From positions 1 through 64,000 of the forward strand of contig DWVY01000004.1 in NCBI GenBank assembly GCA_019119995.1: 64,000 nucleotides of DNA. The letters are read 5' to 3'. A program made the position numbers and the translations under genes. How positions within the stretch are numbered: position 1 is the stretch's first letter; each line of letters begins with the position of its first letter. The DNA comes from Candidatus Mediterraneibacter faecavium (GTDB taxonomy: Bacteria; Bacillota; Clostridia; Lachnospirales; Lachnospiraceae). The notes below the pieces were generated by a model. That model was given only the letters and a program-made list of their open reading frames with translations. It had not been told where the DNA came from and did no database searches. Positions 53,294 through 62,031 of this stretch are shown one piece after another.

Positions 53294-53602
53294 ATGTACG
53301 CGATTATAGCAACAGGTGGTAAACAGTACAAAGTAGCTGAAGGCGATATCATTAAAGTAGAGAAGCTTGGTGTAGATGCCGGAGAGACTTACACATTTGA
53401 CCAGGTTCTCGCTGTAAATAATGACAAGCTGGTCGTTGGTAATCCGACTGTTGAAGGTGCAACAGTTACAGCTTCTGTGATCGGCGACGGAAAAGCAAAA
53501 AAAGTTGTCGTTTACAAGTACAAGAGAAAAACCGGCTATCATAAGAAAAATGGTCACAGACAGCAGTATACGGCTGTTAAGATCGACAAGATCAACGCTT
53601 AA
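53294..53602 (+). CDS. rplU: 50S ribosomal protein L21
   Basis: 102 residues, [20 protein letters not shown] at the start and [18 protein letters not shown] near the end, the L21 signature. It binds 23S rRNA in the large subunit. ATG 53294 sits behind AGGAGGTGCC. First gene of the conserved L21-Prp-L27 operon. Confidence 0.97.
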   Translation: MYAIIATGGKQYKVAEGDIIKVEKLGVDAGETYTFDQVLAVNNDKLVVGNPTVEGATVTASVIGDGKAKKVVVYKYKRKTGYHKKNGHRQQYTAVKIDKINA

Positions 53603-53610
53603 TCATCCCT

Positions 53611-53943
53611 ATGATCAAAGCGACCATTTATAAGACCGGCAGGCATGAATATGCGGGATTTGATATCTCAGGACACGCGGAGTATTCTGAATCCGGAAGC
53701 GATATCGTATGTGCGGCAGTTTCCGCCATCGTGATCAATACGATCAATTCGATCGGTCAGTTTACGGATGACAAGACAAGCTGTGTTTCTGATGAAGATT
53801 CAGGTGCGATCGAGTTCCGGTTCGGACAGATCCCCTCGCATGATGCCTCGCTTTTGCTGGATTCCATGGTTCTCGGTCTGGAACAGATAGAGGACAGCAA
53901 CGAATACGAACCATACATTGACATTATTTTCAAGGAGGTGTAA
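53611..53943 (+). CDS. prp: ribosomal-processing cysteine protease Prp
   Basis: 110 residues with the catalytic His in [15 protein letters not shown] and the Cys in [10 protein letters not shown]. Prp removes the N-terminal extension of L27 in Firmicutes. The substrate, encoded immediately downstream, carries the cleavage site. It lies between rplU and rpmA as usual. Confidence 0.95.
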   Translation: MIKATIYKTGRHEYAGFDISGHAEYSESGSDIVCAAVSAIVINTINSIGQFTDDKTSCVSDEDSGAIEFRFGQIPSHDASLLLDSMVLGLEQIEDSNEYEPYIDIIFKEV

Positions 53944-53948
53944 GAACC

Positions 53949-54233
53949 ATGATGAAAATGAATCTTCAGTTTTTTGCTCATAAAAAGGGAGTTGGTTCTA
54001 CAAAGAACGGACGTGACTCAGAGGCTAAGAGACTGGGTGCGAAGAGAGCTGACGGACAGTTTGTAAAAGCCGGAAACATTCTCTACAGACAGCGCGGAAC
54101 AAAGATTCACCCGGGTGTGAACGTAGGACGCGGCGGAGATGATACTCTGTTTGCACTGGTAGACGGTGTCGTAAGATACGAGAGAAAAGGAAGAGATAAG
54201 AAACAGGTTTCTATCTATCCGGTAGCTGAGTAA
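53949..54233 (+). CDS. rpmA: 50S ribosomal protein L27 with cleavable N-terminus
   Basis: 94 residues. The extension MMKMNLQFF ends in front of [20 protein letters not shown], matching the Prp cleavage site (LQFF/AHKKG). The mature N-terminus reaches the peptidyl-transferase centre. AAGGAGGTG at the end of prp is the ribosome site. Confidence 0.97.
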   Translation: MMKMNLQFFAHKKGVGSTKNGRDSEAKRLGAKRADGQFVKAGNILYRQRGTKIHPGVNVGRGGDDTLFALVDGVVRYERKGRDKKQVSIYPVAE

Positions 54234-54242
54234 AACAGTCAG

Positions 54243-54271
54243 GCCCCAGACATTTACAGTCTGGGGCTTTT
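54243..54271 (+). terminator. intrinsic terminator
   Basis: Stem GCCCCAGAC / GTCTGGGGC with seven-base loop, then TTTT. It ends the rplU-prp-rpmA transcript ahead of obgE. Confidence 0.9.
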
Positions 54272-54299
54272 ATCACATTATCAGAGAAAAGGAGACGTT

Positions 54300-55583
54300 A
54301 TGTTCGCTGACAGAGCTAAAATATATATCAGATCCGGCAAGGGCGGCGACGGACACTGCAGCTTCCGAAGAGAGCTGTATGTGCCAAACGGCGGACCGGA
54401 CGGCGGTGACGGCGGCCGCGGCGGCGATCTGATCTTTGAAGTAGACGAAGGACTTAATACCCTGTCCGACTACCGCCACAGACGCAAATACGCGGCCGGA
54501 GACGGTGAACCCGGCGGGAAACGCAGATGCCACGGCAAAGACGGCAAAGATCTCGTTCTGTATGTACCGGAAGGCACCGTCATCAAAGAGGCGGCGTCAG
54601 GAAAAGTAATTGCGGATATGTCAGGAGAGAACCGCCGTCAGGTCGTATTAAAAGGCGGAAAAGGCGGCCTTGGCAATCAGCATTTTGCAACCGCGACCAT
54701 GCAGGTTCCGAAGTATGCGCAGCCCGGACAGCCGGCGCGCGAACTTGAAGTCAACCTTGAGCTCAAGGTGATCGCCGACGTCGGACTGATCGGTTTCCCG
54801 AATGTAGGGAAATCCACCCTCCTTTCCAGAGTGACAAACGCAGAGCCGAAGATTGCCAACTATCACTTTACCACGCTCAGCCCGAACCTCGGCGTCGTAG
54901 ACCTGGACGGTGCAAAGGGATTTGTAATGGCAGACATTCCCGGACTGATTGAAGGAGCTTCCGAAGGAGTCGGACTGGGACATGAATTTCTCCGCCACAT
55001 TGAGCGCACGAAGCTTATGATCCATGTGGTTGACGCCGCCGGGACAGAGGGCAGGGATCCCATCGATGACATCTATAAGATCAATGCGGAGCTTGAGGCT
55101 TACAATCCGGATATCGCGAAACGCCCGCAGGTGATCGCAGCCAACAAGACAGACTTGATCTACGAACCGGACGAAGATCCGGTCGAGCGCCTGAAACAGG
55201 AATTCGAACCGAAGGGCATCCGTGTATTCCCGATCTCCGGAGCTACCGGAAAAGGCGTGTCCGAGCTGCTCTATTATGTAAGCGCACAGCTCGATACCAT
55301 GGACCGCACTCCTGTAGTATTTGAACAGGAGTATTTCCCGGAGGACGAGCTGATCTACGAAGAGCTGCCTTATACAGTGGAGGTAGAAGACGGCATGTAT
55401 GTTGTGGAGGGCCCGAAGATCGAGAAGATGCTCGGTTATACGAATCTGGATTCAGAGAAAGGCTTTGCATTCTTCCAGAAGTTCTTAAAGGAGACCGGCA
55501 TTCTCGACGAACTGGAGGCAAAAGGCATCCAGGAAGGCGATACGGTCAGGATGTACGGCCTGCAGTTTGACTACTATAAATGA
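54300..55583 (+). CDS. obgE: GTPase ObgE/CgtA
   Basis: 427 residues. The Gly-rich Obg fold (GGPDGGDGGRGGDLIF) is followed by a G domain with P-loop FPNVGKSTLLSRV, switch DIPGLIEGASEGVGLG and NKTD, and by the C-terminal OCT domain found in Gram-positive Obg. Essential for 50S maturation and stress signalling. It has AAAGGAG before the ATG and follows a terminator, so it may have its own promoter. Confidence 0.97.
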   Translation: MFADRAKIYIRSGKGGDGHCSFRRELYVPNGGPDGGDGGRGGDLIFEVDEGLNTLSDYRHRRKYAAGDGEPGGKRRCHGKDGKDLVLYVPEGTVIKEAASGKVIADMSGENRRQVVLKGGKGGLGNQHFATATMQVPKYAQPGQPARELEVNLELKVIADVGLIGFPNVGKSTLLSRVTNAEPKIANYHFTTLSPNLGVVDLDGAKGFVMADIPGLIEGASEGVGLGHEFLRHIERTKLMIHVVDAAGTEGRDPIDDIYKINAELEAYNPDIAKRPQVIAANKTDLIYEPDEDPVERLKQEFEPKGIRVFPISGATGKGVSELLYYVSAQLDTMDRTPVVFEQEYFPEDELIYEELPYTVEVEDGMYVVEGPKIEKMLGYTNLDSEKGFAFFQKFLKETGILDELEAKGIQEGDTVRMYGLQFDYYK

Positions 55584-55624
55584 TGCGGTTAATACCGTTA
55601 TTACAGATATAGAAGGAGAAAGTA

Positions 55625-55918
55625 ATGACAACAAAACAGAGAGCTTATTTAAAAAGCCTGGCAATGACAATGGAACCGATCTTCCAGGTCGGCAAATCCA
55701 GCATGACGCCGGGTCTCACAGAAGCGGTCTCAGAGGCGCTCGCAGCCCGGGAACTGATCAAGATCAGCGTGCTCAAGAACTGTGCCGACGATCCCCGCGA
55801 ACTGGCTGAGATCATTGCAGAACGCACGCATTCGCAGATCGTACAGGTCATCGGCAAGAAGATCGTGCTTTACCGCGAGGGAAAAGACGATAAGAAGAAG
55901 ATCGTCCTCCCGCAGTAG
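55625..55918 (+). CDS. yhbY: CRM-domain RNA-binding protein YhbY
   Basis: 97 residues forming one CRM domain (KQRAYLKSLAMTMEPIFQVG and the KISVLKN region). YhbY binds pre-50S particles. AAGGAG lies seven bases before the ATG. It precedes nadD as in other Clostridia. Confidence 0.92.
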   Translation: MTTKQRAYLKSLAMTMEPIFQVGKSSMTPGLTEAVSEALAARELIKISVLKNCADDPRELAEIIAERTHSQIVQVIGKKIVLYREGKDDKKKIVLPQ

Positions 55919-55936
55919 GATAACAGGGTGGATAAT

Positions 55937-56551
55937 ATGAAAATAGGAATCATGGGCGGTACGTTTGATCCGATCCATATCGGACATCTTCTCCTCGGAG
56001 AATTTGCATATGAAAACTTCCGTCTGGATGAAATATGGTTTCTCCCCAACGGGAATCCGCCTCATAAGACGACGGATGAGAGCGGGGTATCTCTAAACGA
56101 CCGCATTGAGATGGTCAGGCTTGCAACGGACGATATCCCTTATTTCCATCTGAATCTCTATGAGGCGACGTCAAAAAAGCATTCGTACACTTACAGTACA
56201 ATGAGAGCGCTGCGCGAAATGTATCCCGGGCATGAGTTTTTCTTCATACTCGGCGCCGATTCGCTGTTTTCCATCGAACAGTGGAAGAACTTCCGCGAGA
56301 TCTTCCCTTCCTGTACGATCCTTGCGGCAATGAGGGACGATAAAGACACAGAGAGTATGCAGACCCAGATCCGCTATCTCAATGAGAAATACGGAGCGGA
56401 TATCCGGCTCCTTCAGGCGCCGCTTGTAGAGATTTCCTCTACTACGATACGCAGAAGGGCAGAGCAGGGGCTTAGCATCCGCTATATGGTGCCTGACATC
56501 GTATCCGAATATATTCAGAGCAATGCGCTCTACAAGCTTAAATCAGAGTAA
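55937..56551 (+). CDS. nadD: nicotinate-nucleotide adenylyltransferase
   Basis: 204 residues from ATG 55937. GIMGGTFDPIHIGHLL holds the (T/H)xGH nucleotidyltransferase motif, and EISSTTIRRR near the end is the SSTxxR motif. The enzyme joins ATP and nicotinate mononucleotide in NAD synthesis. GTG 55928 is an in-frame alternative start. The 3' end carries a 16-base unit repeated three times. Confidence 0.95.
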   Translation: MKIGIMGGTFDPIHIGHLLLGEFAYENFRLDEIWFLPNGNPPHKTTDESGVSLNDRIEMVRLATDDIPYFHLNLYEATSKKHSYTYSTMRALREMYPGHEFFFILGADSLFSIEQWKNFREIFPSCTILAAMRDDKDTESMQTQIRYLNEKYGADIRLLQAPLVEISSTTIRRRAEQGLSIRYMVPDIVSEYIQSNALYKLKSE

Positions 56552-56587
56552 AGTTAAATCAGAGCAAGGTTAAATCAGAGCAAAGGA
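56540..56587 (+). repeat. three tandem 16-base repeats at the end of nadD
   Basis: Units AAATCAGAGTAAAGTT (56540), AAATCAGAGCAAGGTT (56556) and AAATCAGAGCAAAGGA (56572). The first contains the nadD stop. The last supplies the yqeK ribosome site, AAAGGAGG. Confidence 0.85.
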
Positions 56588-56600
56588 GGATCCGACCGTT

Positions 56601-57167
56601 ATGACAGAAGAACTTCTCGAGATCCGCAAAGATCTGTCGAAAAAACTCAAGAAAGAACGTTTTGAACATACGATCGGCGTTATGTATACTGCAGCTTCGC
56701 TTGCAATGCGCTATGGCGCAGACATCCAGAAAGCACTGACAGCAGGACTTCTTCATGACTGCGGGAAATATTGTTCTTCAAAGGATCAGATCAGACTATG
56801 CAGGAAATATGATATCCGGCTCACGGATCCGGAGCTGGAGATGCCTGCGCTCATCCACGCAAAGCTGGGCGCTTATCTCGCCCACCACGAATACAGGGTC
56901 AAAGACCAGGAGATCCTTGATGCGATCACCTGGCATACGACCGGAAGACCGGGTATGACGCTGCTTGAAAAGATCATATATATTGCTGACTATATCGAAC
57001 CGAACCGTAAGATCATTCCCGGACTCGAGGAAATACGCAGTATTGTATTTCAGGATATCGACAGGGCAGTATATCTGTCTGCAAAAAATACCGTCCGGTA
57101 TCTGGATAACGGCGGGAAAGCGGTAGATCCAATGACAATAAGCACCTGTGAATATTATAAGAAATAG
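56601..57167 (+). CDS. yqeK: HD-domain phosphohydrolase YqeK
   Basis: 188 residues with the HD metal site: His in FEHTIGVM and HD in AGLLHDCGKY, with further His in AYLAHHEY and ITWHTTGRPG. YqeK enzymes split diadenosine tetraphosphate symmetrically. It follows nadD and precedes rsfS in the usual Firmicutes order. A CAAAGGAGGATCC ribosome site is built from the repeat. Confidence 0.93.
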   Translation: MTEELLEIRKDLSKKLKKERFEHTIGVMYTAASLAMRYGADIQKALTAGLLHDCGKYCSSKDQIRLCRKYDIRLTDPELEMPALIHAKLGAYLAHHEYRVKDQEILDAITWHTTGRPGMTLLEKIIYIADYIEPNRKIIPGLEEIRSIVFQDIDRAVYLSAKNTVRYLDNGGKAVDPMTISTCEYYKK

Positions 57168-57178
57168 GAAATAAATAA

Positions 57179-57214
57179 AAGTACAGTCCGTAAATCAAGT
57201 ACAGTTTATAAATC
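57179..57214 (+). repeat. 18-base tandem repeat between yqeK and rsfS
   Basis: AAGTACAGTCCGTAAATC at 57179 and AAGTACAGTTTATAAATC at 57197, 15 of 18 positions equal. Like the repeat behind nadD, it fills an intergenic gap of this operon. Confidence 0.75.
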
Positions 57215-57235
57215 ATAGAAGACAGGAGGTATGAA

Positions 57236-57592
57236 ATGAACCAGTCAAAAGAGATGGCGCGCATCGCATACGATGCGCTCAGCGACAAAAAAGGGGAGGA
57301 TATCAAGATCATCGATATCACCGGAGTCTCGGTGCTCGCTGACTACTTCATCATTGCAAACGGAAGCAGCGACAGTCAGGTAAGCGCTCTCGTTGACAAT
57401 GTAGAGGAAGAGCTGCACAAAGCCGGCTATCCCCTCAAGCAGCGTGAAGGCCGGTCAGGTTCGAGCTGGATCCTGCTCGATTTCGGCGACATCATCGTCC
57501 ATGTATTTGACAAGGAGAACCGTCTGTTCTACGACCTGGAAAGGATCTGGAAAGACGGAAGGGATATCACGCTCGAAGAACTTTCCGAATAA
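57236..57592 (+). CDS. rsfS: ribosome silencing factor RsfS
   Basis: 118 residues of the RsfS/Iojap family (ISVLADYFIIANGSS-type core: VLADYFIIANGSSDSQVSAL and WILLDFGDIIVHVF). It binds L14 and blocks subunit joining when nutrients are scarce. CAGGAGGT precedes the ATG. Confidence 0.95.
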   Translation: MNQSKEMARIAYDALSDKKGEDIKIIDITGVSVLADYFIIANGSSDSQVSALVDNVEEELHKAGYPLKQREGRSGSSWILLDFGDIIVHVFDKENRLFYDLERIWKDGRDITLEELSE

Positions 57593-57639
57593 CCCCGGAA
57601 CGGATAATCCCGAATTCAAAACACATCCGAAGCAGCATA

Positions 57640-57683
57640 AAAGCGGCAACCTGTAGAATCTTCAAACTACAGACTGCCGCTTT
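57640..57683. terminator. bidirectional terminator between rsfS and lexA
   Basis: Outer stem AAAGCGGCA / TGCCGCTTT and inner CTGTAG / CTACAG separated by AC/AC mismatches, ten-base loop. It serves two convergent genes. Confidence 0.85.
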
Positions 57684-57716
57684 CAATCTTTCGCAGTCAC
57701 CCGATCCGGGATCGTA

Positions 57717-58334
57717 TTATTTAAAAAGCCTGATCACACCGATCACTTTTCCAAGGATAGATACTTCCTTTACGATGATCGGATCCATGAAATCATTCTC
57801 CGGCTGAAGACGGTAGACGCCTTCTTCCTTATAGAATGTCTTTACCGTCGCGCTGTCGTCTACAAGCGCGACTACCATATCACCGTTAGAAGCGGTATGA
57901 TCTTCCTCGACAAGAACCATATCTCCGTCAAGGATCCCTGCATTGATCATGCTTTCCCCTTTTACCTTCAGCATAAACGTCTGCTTGTTCGGCATATGCT
58001 CGATCGGGATAGGGAAGTAGTCCTCGATATTTTCCTGAGCCAGGATCGGCTGGCCCGCGGCAACCTGACCGATAATAGGAACATTGACCATCTCGCGCCT
58101 CGTGAGGTTAAAATTGTCGTCCAGGATCTCGATCGCTCTCGGTTTCGTCGGATCCCGTCTTATGTATCCGTTCTTCTCAAGTGTCTCAAGATGGGAATGA
58201 ACAGAAGAAGTGGACTTCAGATTCACCGCTTCGCATATCTCGCGGACTGCCGGCGGAAATCCCCTCTGTAAGATCTGCATCTTGATATATTCTAATATTT
58301 CCTGCTGTTTTTTACTTATCTTTCCCTTAGCCAT
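57717..58334 (-). CDS. lexA: SOS repressor LexA
   Basis: 205 residues: winged HTH (residues 1-70, [20 protein letters not shown] and [17 protein letters not shown]), then a self-cleaving S24 domain. The cleavage bond lies in VAAGQPIL, with catalytic Ser in [11 protein letters not shown] and Lys in [10 protein letters not shown]. It represses DNA-damage genes and itself. GGAGG precedes the ATG on the reverse strand. The divergent YneA-like gene shares the control region. Confidence 0.97.
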   Translation of the reverse strand: MAKGKISKKQQEILEYIKMQILQRGFPPAVREICEAVNLKSTSSVHSHLETLEKNGYIRRDPTKPRAIEILDDNFNLTRREMVNVPIIGQVAAGQPILAQENIEDYFPIPIEHMPNKQTFMLKVKGESMINAGILDGDMVLVEEDHTASNGDMVVALVDDSATVKTFYKEEGVYRLQPENDFMDPIIVKEVSILGKVIGVIRLFK

Positions 58335-58360
58335 AACTTCCTCCGATAATTTTACTACTT

Positions 58361-58481
58361 ATTATACTACCACAGCAAATCCGAAAAAGCAAACATTTGT
58401 TGCGAAAATATGTTCGATATTTTTCTTGACAAACAGATGTTCGTAGGCTATAATATCAAATATAGAACAGTTGTTTGCATG
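58361..58481. promoter_or_regulatory. divergent SOS control region with LexA boxes
   Basis: Rightward promoter: TTGACA 58426-58431, 17 bases, TATAAT 58449-58454. The leftward -10 TATAAT is the complement of 58361-58366. The best LexA box is CGAAAATATGTTCG at 58403-58416 (one mismatch to CGAACATATGTTCG). CAAACAGATGTTCG at 58430-58443 lies inside the rightward spacer. Weaker box-like sites lie at 58390-58403 and around 58465-58478. Confidence 0.85.
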
Positions 58482-58583
58482 AACAGGTATTCGATTTAAA
58501 GTATACTTGTATACAATTTGGTTCATGCAGTAAAAATGAGTAATGAGAGTATTGATTTCAACGAATGAAAAGGGGTTTTTGAG

Positions 58584-58922
58584 ATGAAAAAGAGAGTATC
58601 ACGCAATTCCGTAAGAAGACGTTTCAGAAAGATTTTTACAGGCGTCATATTGATGCTGGCGATCTGTGTATCATTCGGTGCATTTCTTGTATCTGCACAT
58701 GAGAAAACAGCTGCGGATGACACTGTCTACAAATATTACAAGAGTATCGAGATCCAGCCGGGGGATACGCTCTGGGCGATCGCTGAAGACACTATGACGG
58801 CTGAATACGATTCTGTTGCAGAATATGTACAGGTGCTCAAAGACATGAATAACCTTGATTCAGATCGTATACAGGCTGGTCAGGATCTGATCATTGCCTA
58901 TAATGATTCCGTATTATATTGA
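58584..58922 (+). CDS. YneA-like SOS cell-division suppressor, LysM protein
   Basis: 112 residues: basic N-terminus, one membrane/signal segment (FTGVILMLAICVSFGAFLVS) and a C-terminal LysM domain (IQPGDTLWAIAEDTM...LDSDRIQAGQDLIIAY). The position divergent from lexA with LexA boxes in between matches YneA of Bacillus, which blocks division during the SOS response. AAAAGGGG precedes the ATG. Function is assigned by domain and context rather than sequence identity. Confidence 0.85.
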   Translation: MKKRVSRNSVRRRFRKIFTGVILMLAICVSFGAFLVSAHEKTAADDTVYKYYKSIEIQPGDTLWAIAEDTMTAEYDSVAEYVQVLKDMNNLDSDRIQAGQDLIIAYNDSVLY

Positions 58923-59120
58923 TCGTAATATCATGACTGTGATTACACGCTGTAATTACATGATCGTGTAATTATATTGACGGTATCAATATACATCCCT
59001 ATGTATTGATATATATTATACACCCACTTAAGGCCGGAGCAGTACGGAAGAAGTCTGATCCGGCCTCTTATCCACACATTTCCATCTATACGGCAAATAC
59101 CGATTTTTCCAAAAGATGTA
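58923..59120. other. AT-rich intergenic region with palindromes and a hairpin
   Basis: It contains several inverted repeats (TAATTACA / TGTAATTA around 58953-58974, TATCAATA / TATTGATA around 58984-59011) and a GC hairpin AGGCCGGA / TCCGGCCT at 59031-59066 with no good T-run. I see no coding sequence. The palindromes might be protein sites or weak terminators. Confidence 0.5.
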
Positions 59121-59149
59121 TGGACAAAAAGAGACATCCCGGCTATAAT
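59121..59149 (+). promoter_or_regulatory. promoter of the Xer-type recombinase gene
   Basis: -35 TGGACA 59121-59126, 17 bases, -10 TATAAT 59144-59149, about 75 bases ahead of the start codon. Confidence 0.75.
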
Positions 59150-59223
59150 TAGTCTGTAAATGGATAAAACACTTTCTATATCCATCAAGTCAATCTGATC
59201 ATCAGCTAAGGGGTAAATCATTA

Positions 59224-60303
59224 ATGGGGACTACAAAAAATACAGAAATATCAAAAACTTATCATGAACAGAAATATATTGACAATACGTTACGGCTCAG
59301 GTCGATCCTTCAGACATTGCCGCCGTTCGCAAAAGATTATTTCCGCGCGGTCGAACCGACTACGTCGGCGAGGACACGAATTTCTTATGCATACGATATC
59401 CGCGTTTTCTTTCATTTTCTAATGGAAAATAATCCTGTATACAAAAACTATACGGTCGACCAGTTTACGCTGCAGGATCTGGAACGTCTGGAGCCTGTAG
59501 ATATCGAGGAATATCAGGAATATCTTAAGGTGTATGAAAACGACGAAAAGAAACAGATCACGAATACGGAAAAAGGACTTGCGCGCAAGATGTCTGCTCT
59601 TCGAAGTTTCTACGGTTATTTCTACAAACGGCAGGCGATCAGCAAGAATCCGACGCTGCTTGTGGATATGCCGAAACTGCACGACAAGGCGATCATCCGT
59701 CTCGATACCGATGAAGTGGCTAAACTTCTCGATTATGTAGACCACGGCGGAGACAATCTTACCGGTCAGCGCAAAGTATATTATGAAAAGACAAAGAACC
59801 GTGACCTTGCGATACTGACCCTTCTTCTCGGGACGGGCATCCGTGTATCCGAGTGCGTGGGGCTGGATATACAGGACGTCGATTTCAAGAACAACGGGAT
59901 CAAAGTGACGCGCAAAGGCGGGAATGAAATGGTTGTCTACTTTGGTGAAGAAGTTGAAAACGCCCTCAAGACCTATATGTATACGACACGTAAGACTACT
60001 ATCCCGCTCCCCGGCCACGAGAACGCTCTTTTTCTCTCCACCCAGAGAAAACGTATGGGCGTGCAGGCTGTCGAGAATATGGTCAGGAAATACGCCCGCG
60101 AGGTGACCCCGAATAAGAAGATCACCCCCCATAAGCTTCGCAGCACTTACGGTACGGCGCTCTATAAGGAGACAGGTGATATTTACCTCGTTGCGGATGT
60201 TCTAGGCCACAAGGACGTAAATACGACCAAAAAGCACTATGCGGCAATCGATGAGAACCGCAGACGGAAAGCCGCCGGAGCCGTCAAACTCCGGGAGATA
60301 TGA
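59224..60303 (+). CDS. tyrosine recombinase, Xer type
   Basis: 359 residues. An N-terminal SAM-like core-binding domain (~30-150) is followed by a catalytic domain with Arg in GTGIRVSECVGL, the HxxR box HKLRSTYG, His in LGHKDVNTT and the Tyr nucleophile in KKHYAAIDE, all intact. It sits in a housekeeping context with no element around it, so it may be the chromosome-dimer resolvase (XerC/D-like) rather than a transposon integrase. Its length, longer than the usual ~300, comes from the N-terminus. Exact role not settled. Confidence 0.88.
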   Translation: MGTTKNTEISKTYHEQKYIDNTLRLRSILQTLPPFAKDYFRAVEPTTSARTRISYAYDIRVFFHFLMENNPVYKNYTVDQFTLQDLERLEPVDIEEYQEYLKVYENDEKKQITNTEKGLARKMSALRSFYGYFYKRQAISKNPTLLVDMPKLHDKAIIRLDTDEVAKLLDYVDHGGDNLTGQRKVYYEKTKNRDLAILTLLLGTGIRVSECVGLDIQDVDFKNNGIKVTRKGGNEMVVYFGEEVENALKTYMYTTRKTTIPLPGHENALFLSTQRKRMGVQAVENMVRKYAREVTPNKKITPHKLRSTYGTALYKETGDIYLVADVLGHKDVNTTKKHYAAIDENRRRKAAGAVKLREI

Positions 60304-60425
60304 TCAAAAGCTCGTTTTATCTTACGGCAGTCTGACTCGTTTCATACTCACACCTCTTGTAATTCTGTCTTTTGATCAGTATAATATAAAAATGTGTATC
60401 AAAAGAGAAAGGATCCGACAAAATT

Positions 60426-61172
60426 ATGCAGTTACAGCGTTTATTAAGCTATACAAGAAAGGCCGTCGATGAATATGATATGATACAGGAAGGCGACCAT
60501 ATCGCAGTAGGGATATCCGGCGGGAAGGACAGCCTGACGCTCTTATATGCTCTCCACGGCCTTCGGCGCTTTTATCCGAAGAAATTCGAGCTCAGCGCCA
60601 TAACAGTGGATCTTGGGTTTGAAGACTTTGATCTCTCTCCGATCCAGTCACTCTGCAGTGAAATGCAGGTTCCTTATAAGATTGTTAAATCTGAAATCTA
60701 TGACATTCTTTTCAACATACGTAAAGAAAGCAACCCATGCTCTCTCTGTGCCAAGATGAGAAAAGGAGCTCTCAATCAGGCGATCAAGGAAATGGGCTGC
60801 AATAAAGTCGCATATGCTCATCACAAAGATGATATTATCGAGACAATGCTCCTCTCCCTGATCTTTGAAGGACGGTTTCATTCATTTTCGCCGAGAACTT
60901 ATCTGGACCGGATGGATCTTACCGTGATCCGTCCGCTCATGTTCGTCGACGAAATGGATGTCATCGGTTTTAAAAACAAATATAATCTCCCGGTAGTAAA
61001 GAGCAAATGTCCGGTTGACGGCTACACAAAGCGTCAGTATGCGAAAGAGCTGCTGAAACAGCTCAATACAGAGCATCCCGGTGCCAGAGAGCGGATGTTC
61101 CACGCGATCCTGTCCGGAAATCTGACCGGCTGGCCAAAACGCCAGATACATAACCGCACAAAGAATAACTGA
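60426..61172 (+). CDS. TtcA-like tRNA thiolation ATPase
   Basis: 248 residues of the PP-loop superfamily: SGGKDSLTLL is the ATP-pyrophosphatase loop, and two Cys pairs (CSLC at ~98-101 and Cys ~190) resemble the TtcA Fe-S site. TtcA makes 2-thiocytidine in tRNA, and relatives include TilS and archaeal NcsA. VAYAHHKDDIIETMLLSLIF is typical of the TtcA branch. The ATG follows AAAGGATCC at modest spacing. Confidence 0.85.
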   Translation: MQLQRLLSYTRKAVDEYDMIQEGDHIAVGISGGKDSLTLLYALHGLRRFYPKKFELSAITVDLGFEDFDLSPIQSLCSEMQVPYKIVKSEIYDILFNIRKESNPCSLCAKMRKGALNQAIKEMGCNKVAYAHHKDDIIETMLLSLIFEGRFHSFSPRTYLDRMDLTVIRPLMFVDEMDVIGFKNKYNLPVVKSKCPVDGYTKRQYAKELLKQLNTEHPGARERMFHAILSGNLTGWPKRQIHNRTKNN

Positions 61173-61187
61173 ACCATGAGAAATCAA

Positions 61188-61226
61188 TCTCCCGGCAGAA
61201 CAGGTATCTGCCGGGAGATGTTTTAT
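61188..61226. terminator. intrinsic terminator
   Basis: Perfect 13-base-pair stem ATCTCCCGGCAGA / TCTGCCGGGAGAT with seven-base loop, then GTTTTATT. It ends the TtcA-like gene and faces the leftward kinase-like gene. Confidence 0.92.
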
Positions 61227-61271
61227 TCGCTCACGGATCTAATATCCCGTTGCCTGCAGCGGGATGGTTCA

Positions 61272-61919
61272 TTATACAAATCGTTTCTCTTTACTGATGC
61301 TCTCTTTCAGCTGAACATAATCAATGATCGCCTTTGCTGTTCCCTCGATCCCCAGTTCCGAGCTGGTCAGACAGAGTTCATAGCTTTCCGCATCCGACCA
61401 TTTCTTATTTGTATAGTAATTATAATAACTGGAGCGCTTCTTATCTGTTTTCTGGATCATATCCTTTGCTTTTGCATCCGTGAGATCATAGATACGGGCG
61501 ATCCTTCTGATACGCGCCTCAAGATCAGCATGGATAAATACACTTACAACATTCGGATAGGACTCCAATGCATAGTCTGCACAGCGTCCGACAAGGATGC
61601 ATGGTCCTTCATCCGCTATCTTCTTGATCGCATCGAACTGTGCGAGGAATACTTTATGGTTGATCGGCATATCCGTATAGGTGTTTCCGGAATAGCCCAT
61701 AGAATATGTATCCATCACAAGCGAATACAGAAAACTGTTTGTCGGCTTCTCGTCATGAGTCTCGAATATTTCCTCGCATATACCGCTTTCCTTAGCAGCT
61801 CGCGCCAGCATTTCTTTATCATACAGCTTAATGTCAAAAGCTTCGGCGACTTTATATCCGATCTCTCTCCCCGCGCTTCCGAATTCACGTCCTATTGTAA
61901 TGATGGTATTTGTTTTCAT
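61272..61919 (-). CDS. cytidylate kinase-like protein
   Basis: 215 residues with a P-loop-like start IGREFGSAGREIGYKVAE (GREFGSGG-type instead of the classic Cmk loop) and the core LVGRCADYALE and FIHADLEARIRRI. These proteins are cytidylate-kinase-like NMP kinases common in Clostridia, often beside cmk paralogues. ATG 61919 has AAGGAG ten bases away. The upstream GTG 61928 is too close to it. Substrate unproven. Confidence 0.85.
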   Translation of the reverse strand: MKTNTIITIGREFGSAGREIGYKVAEAFDIKLYDKEMLARAAKESGICEEIFETHDEKPTNSFLYSLVMDTYSMGYSGNTYTDMPINHKVFLAQFDAIKKIADEGPCILVGRCADYALESYPNVVSVFIHADLEARIRRIARIYDLTDAKAKDMIQKTDKKRSSYYNYYTNKKWSDAESYELCLTSSELGIEGTAKAIIDYVQLKESISKEKRFV

Positions 61920-62031
61920 TTGGGCCACTCTCCTTTACGTCATTTAATTGTGATTTTGCATAAAAATCTTTCTGCAAAACACATTTTATATGACTATTAT
62001 AACCATGATCCAACCGTATTACAATGAAAAT

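Noticed and set aside
58990-59035. AT-rich palindromes near the Xer gene as a dif site
   Set aside because: Only the central AT run resembles known dif sites. The arms do not match.
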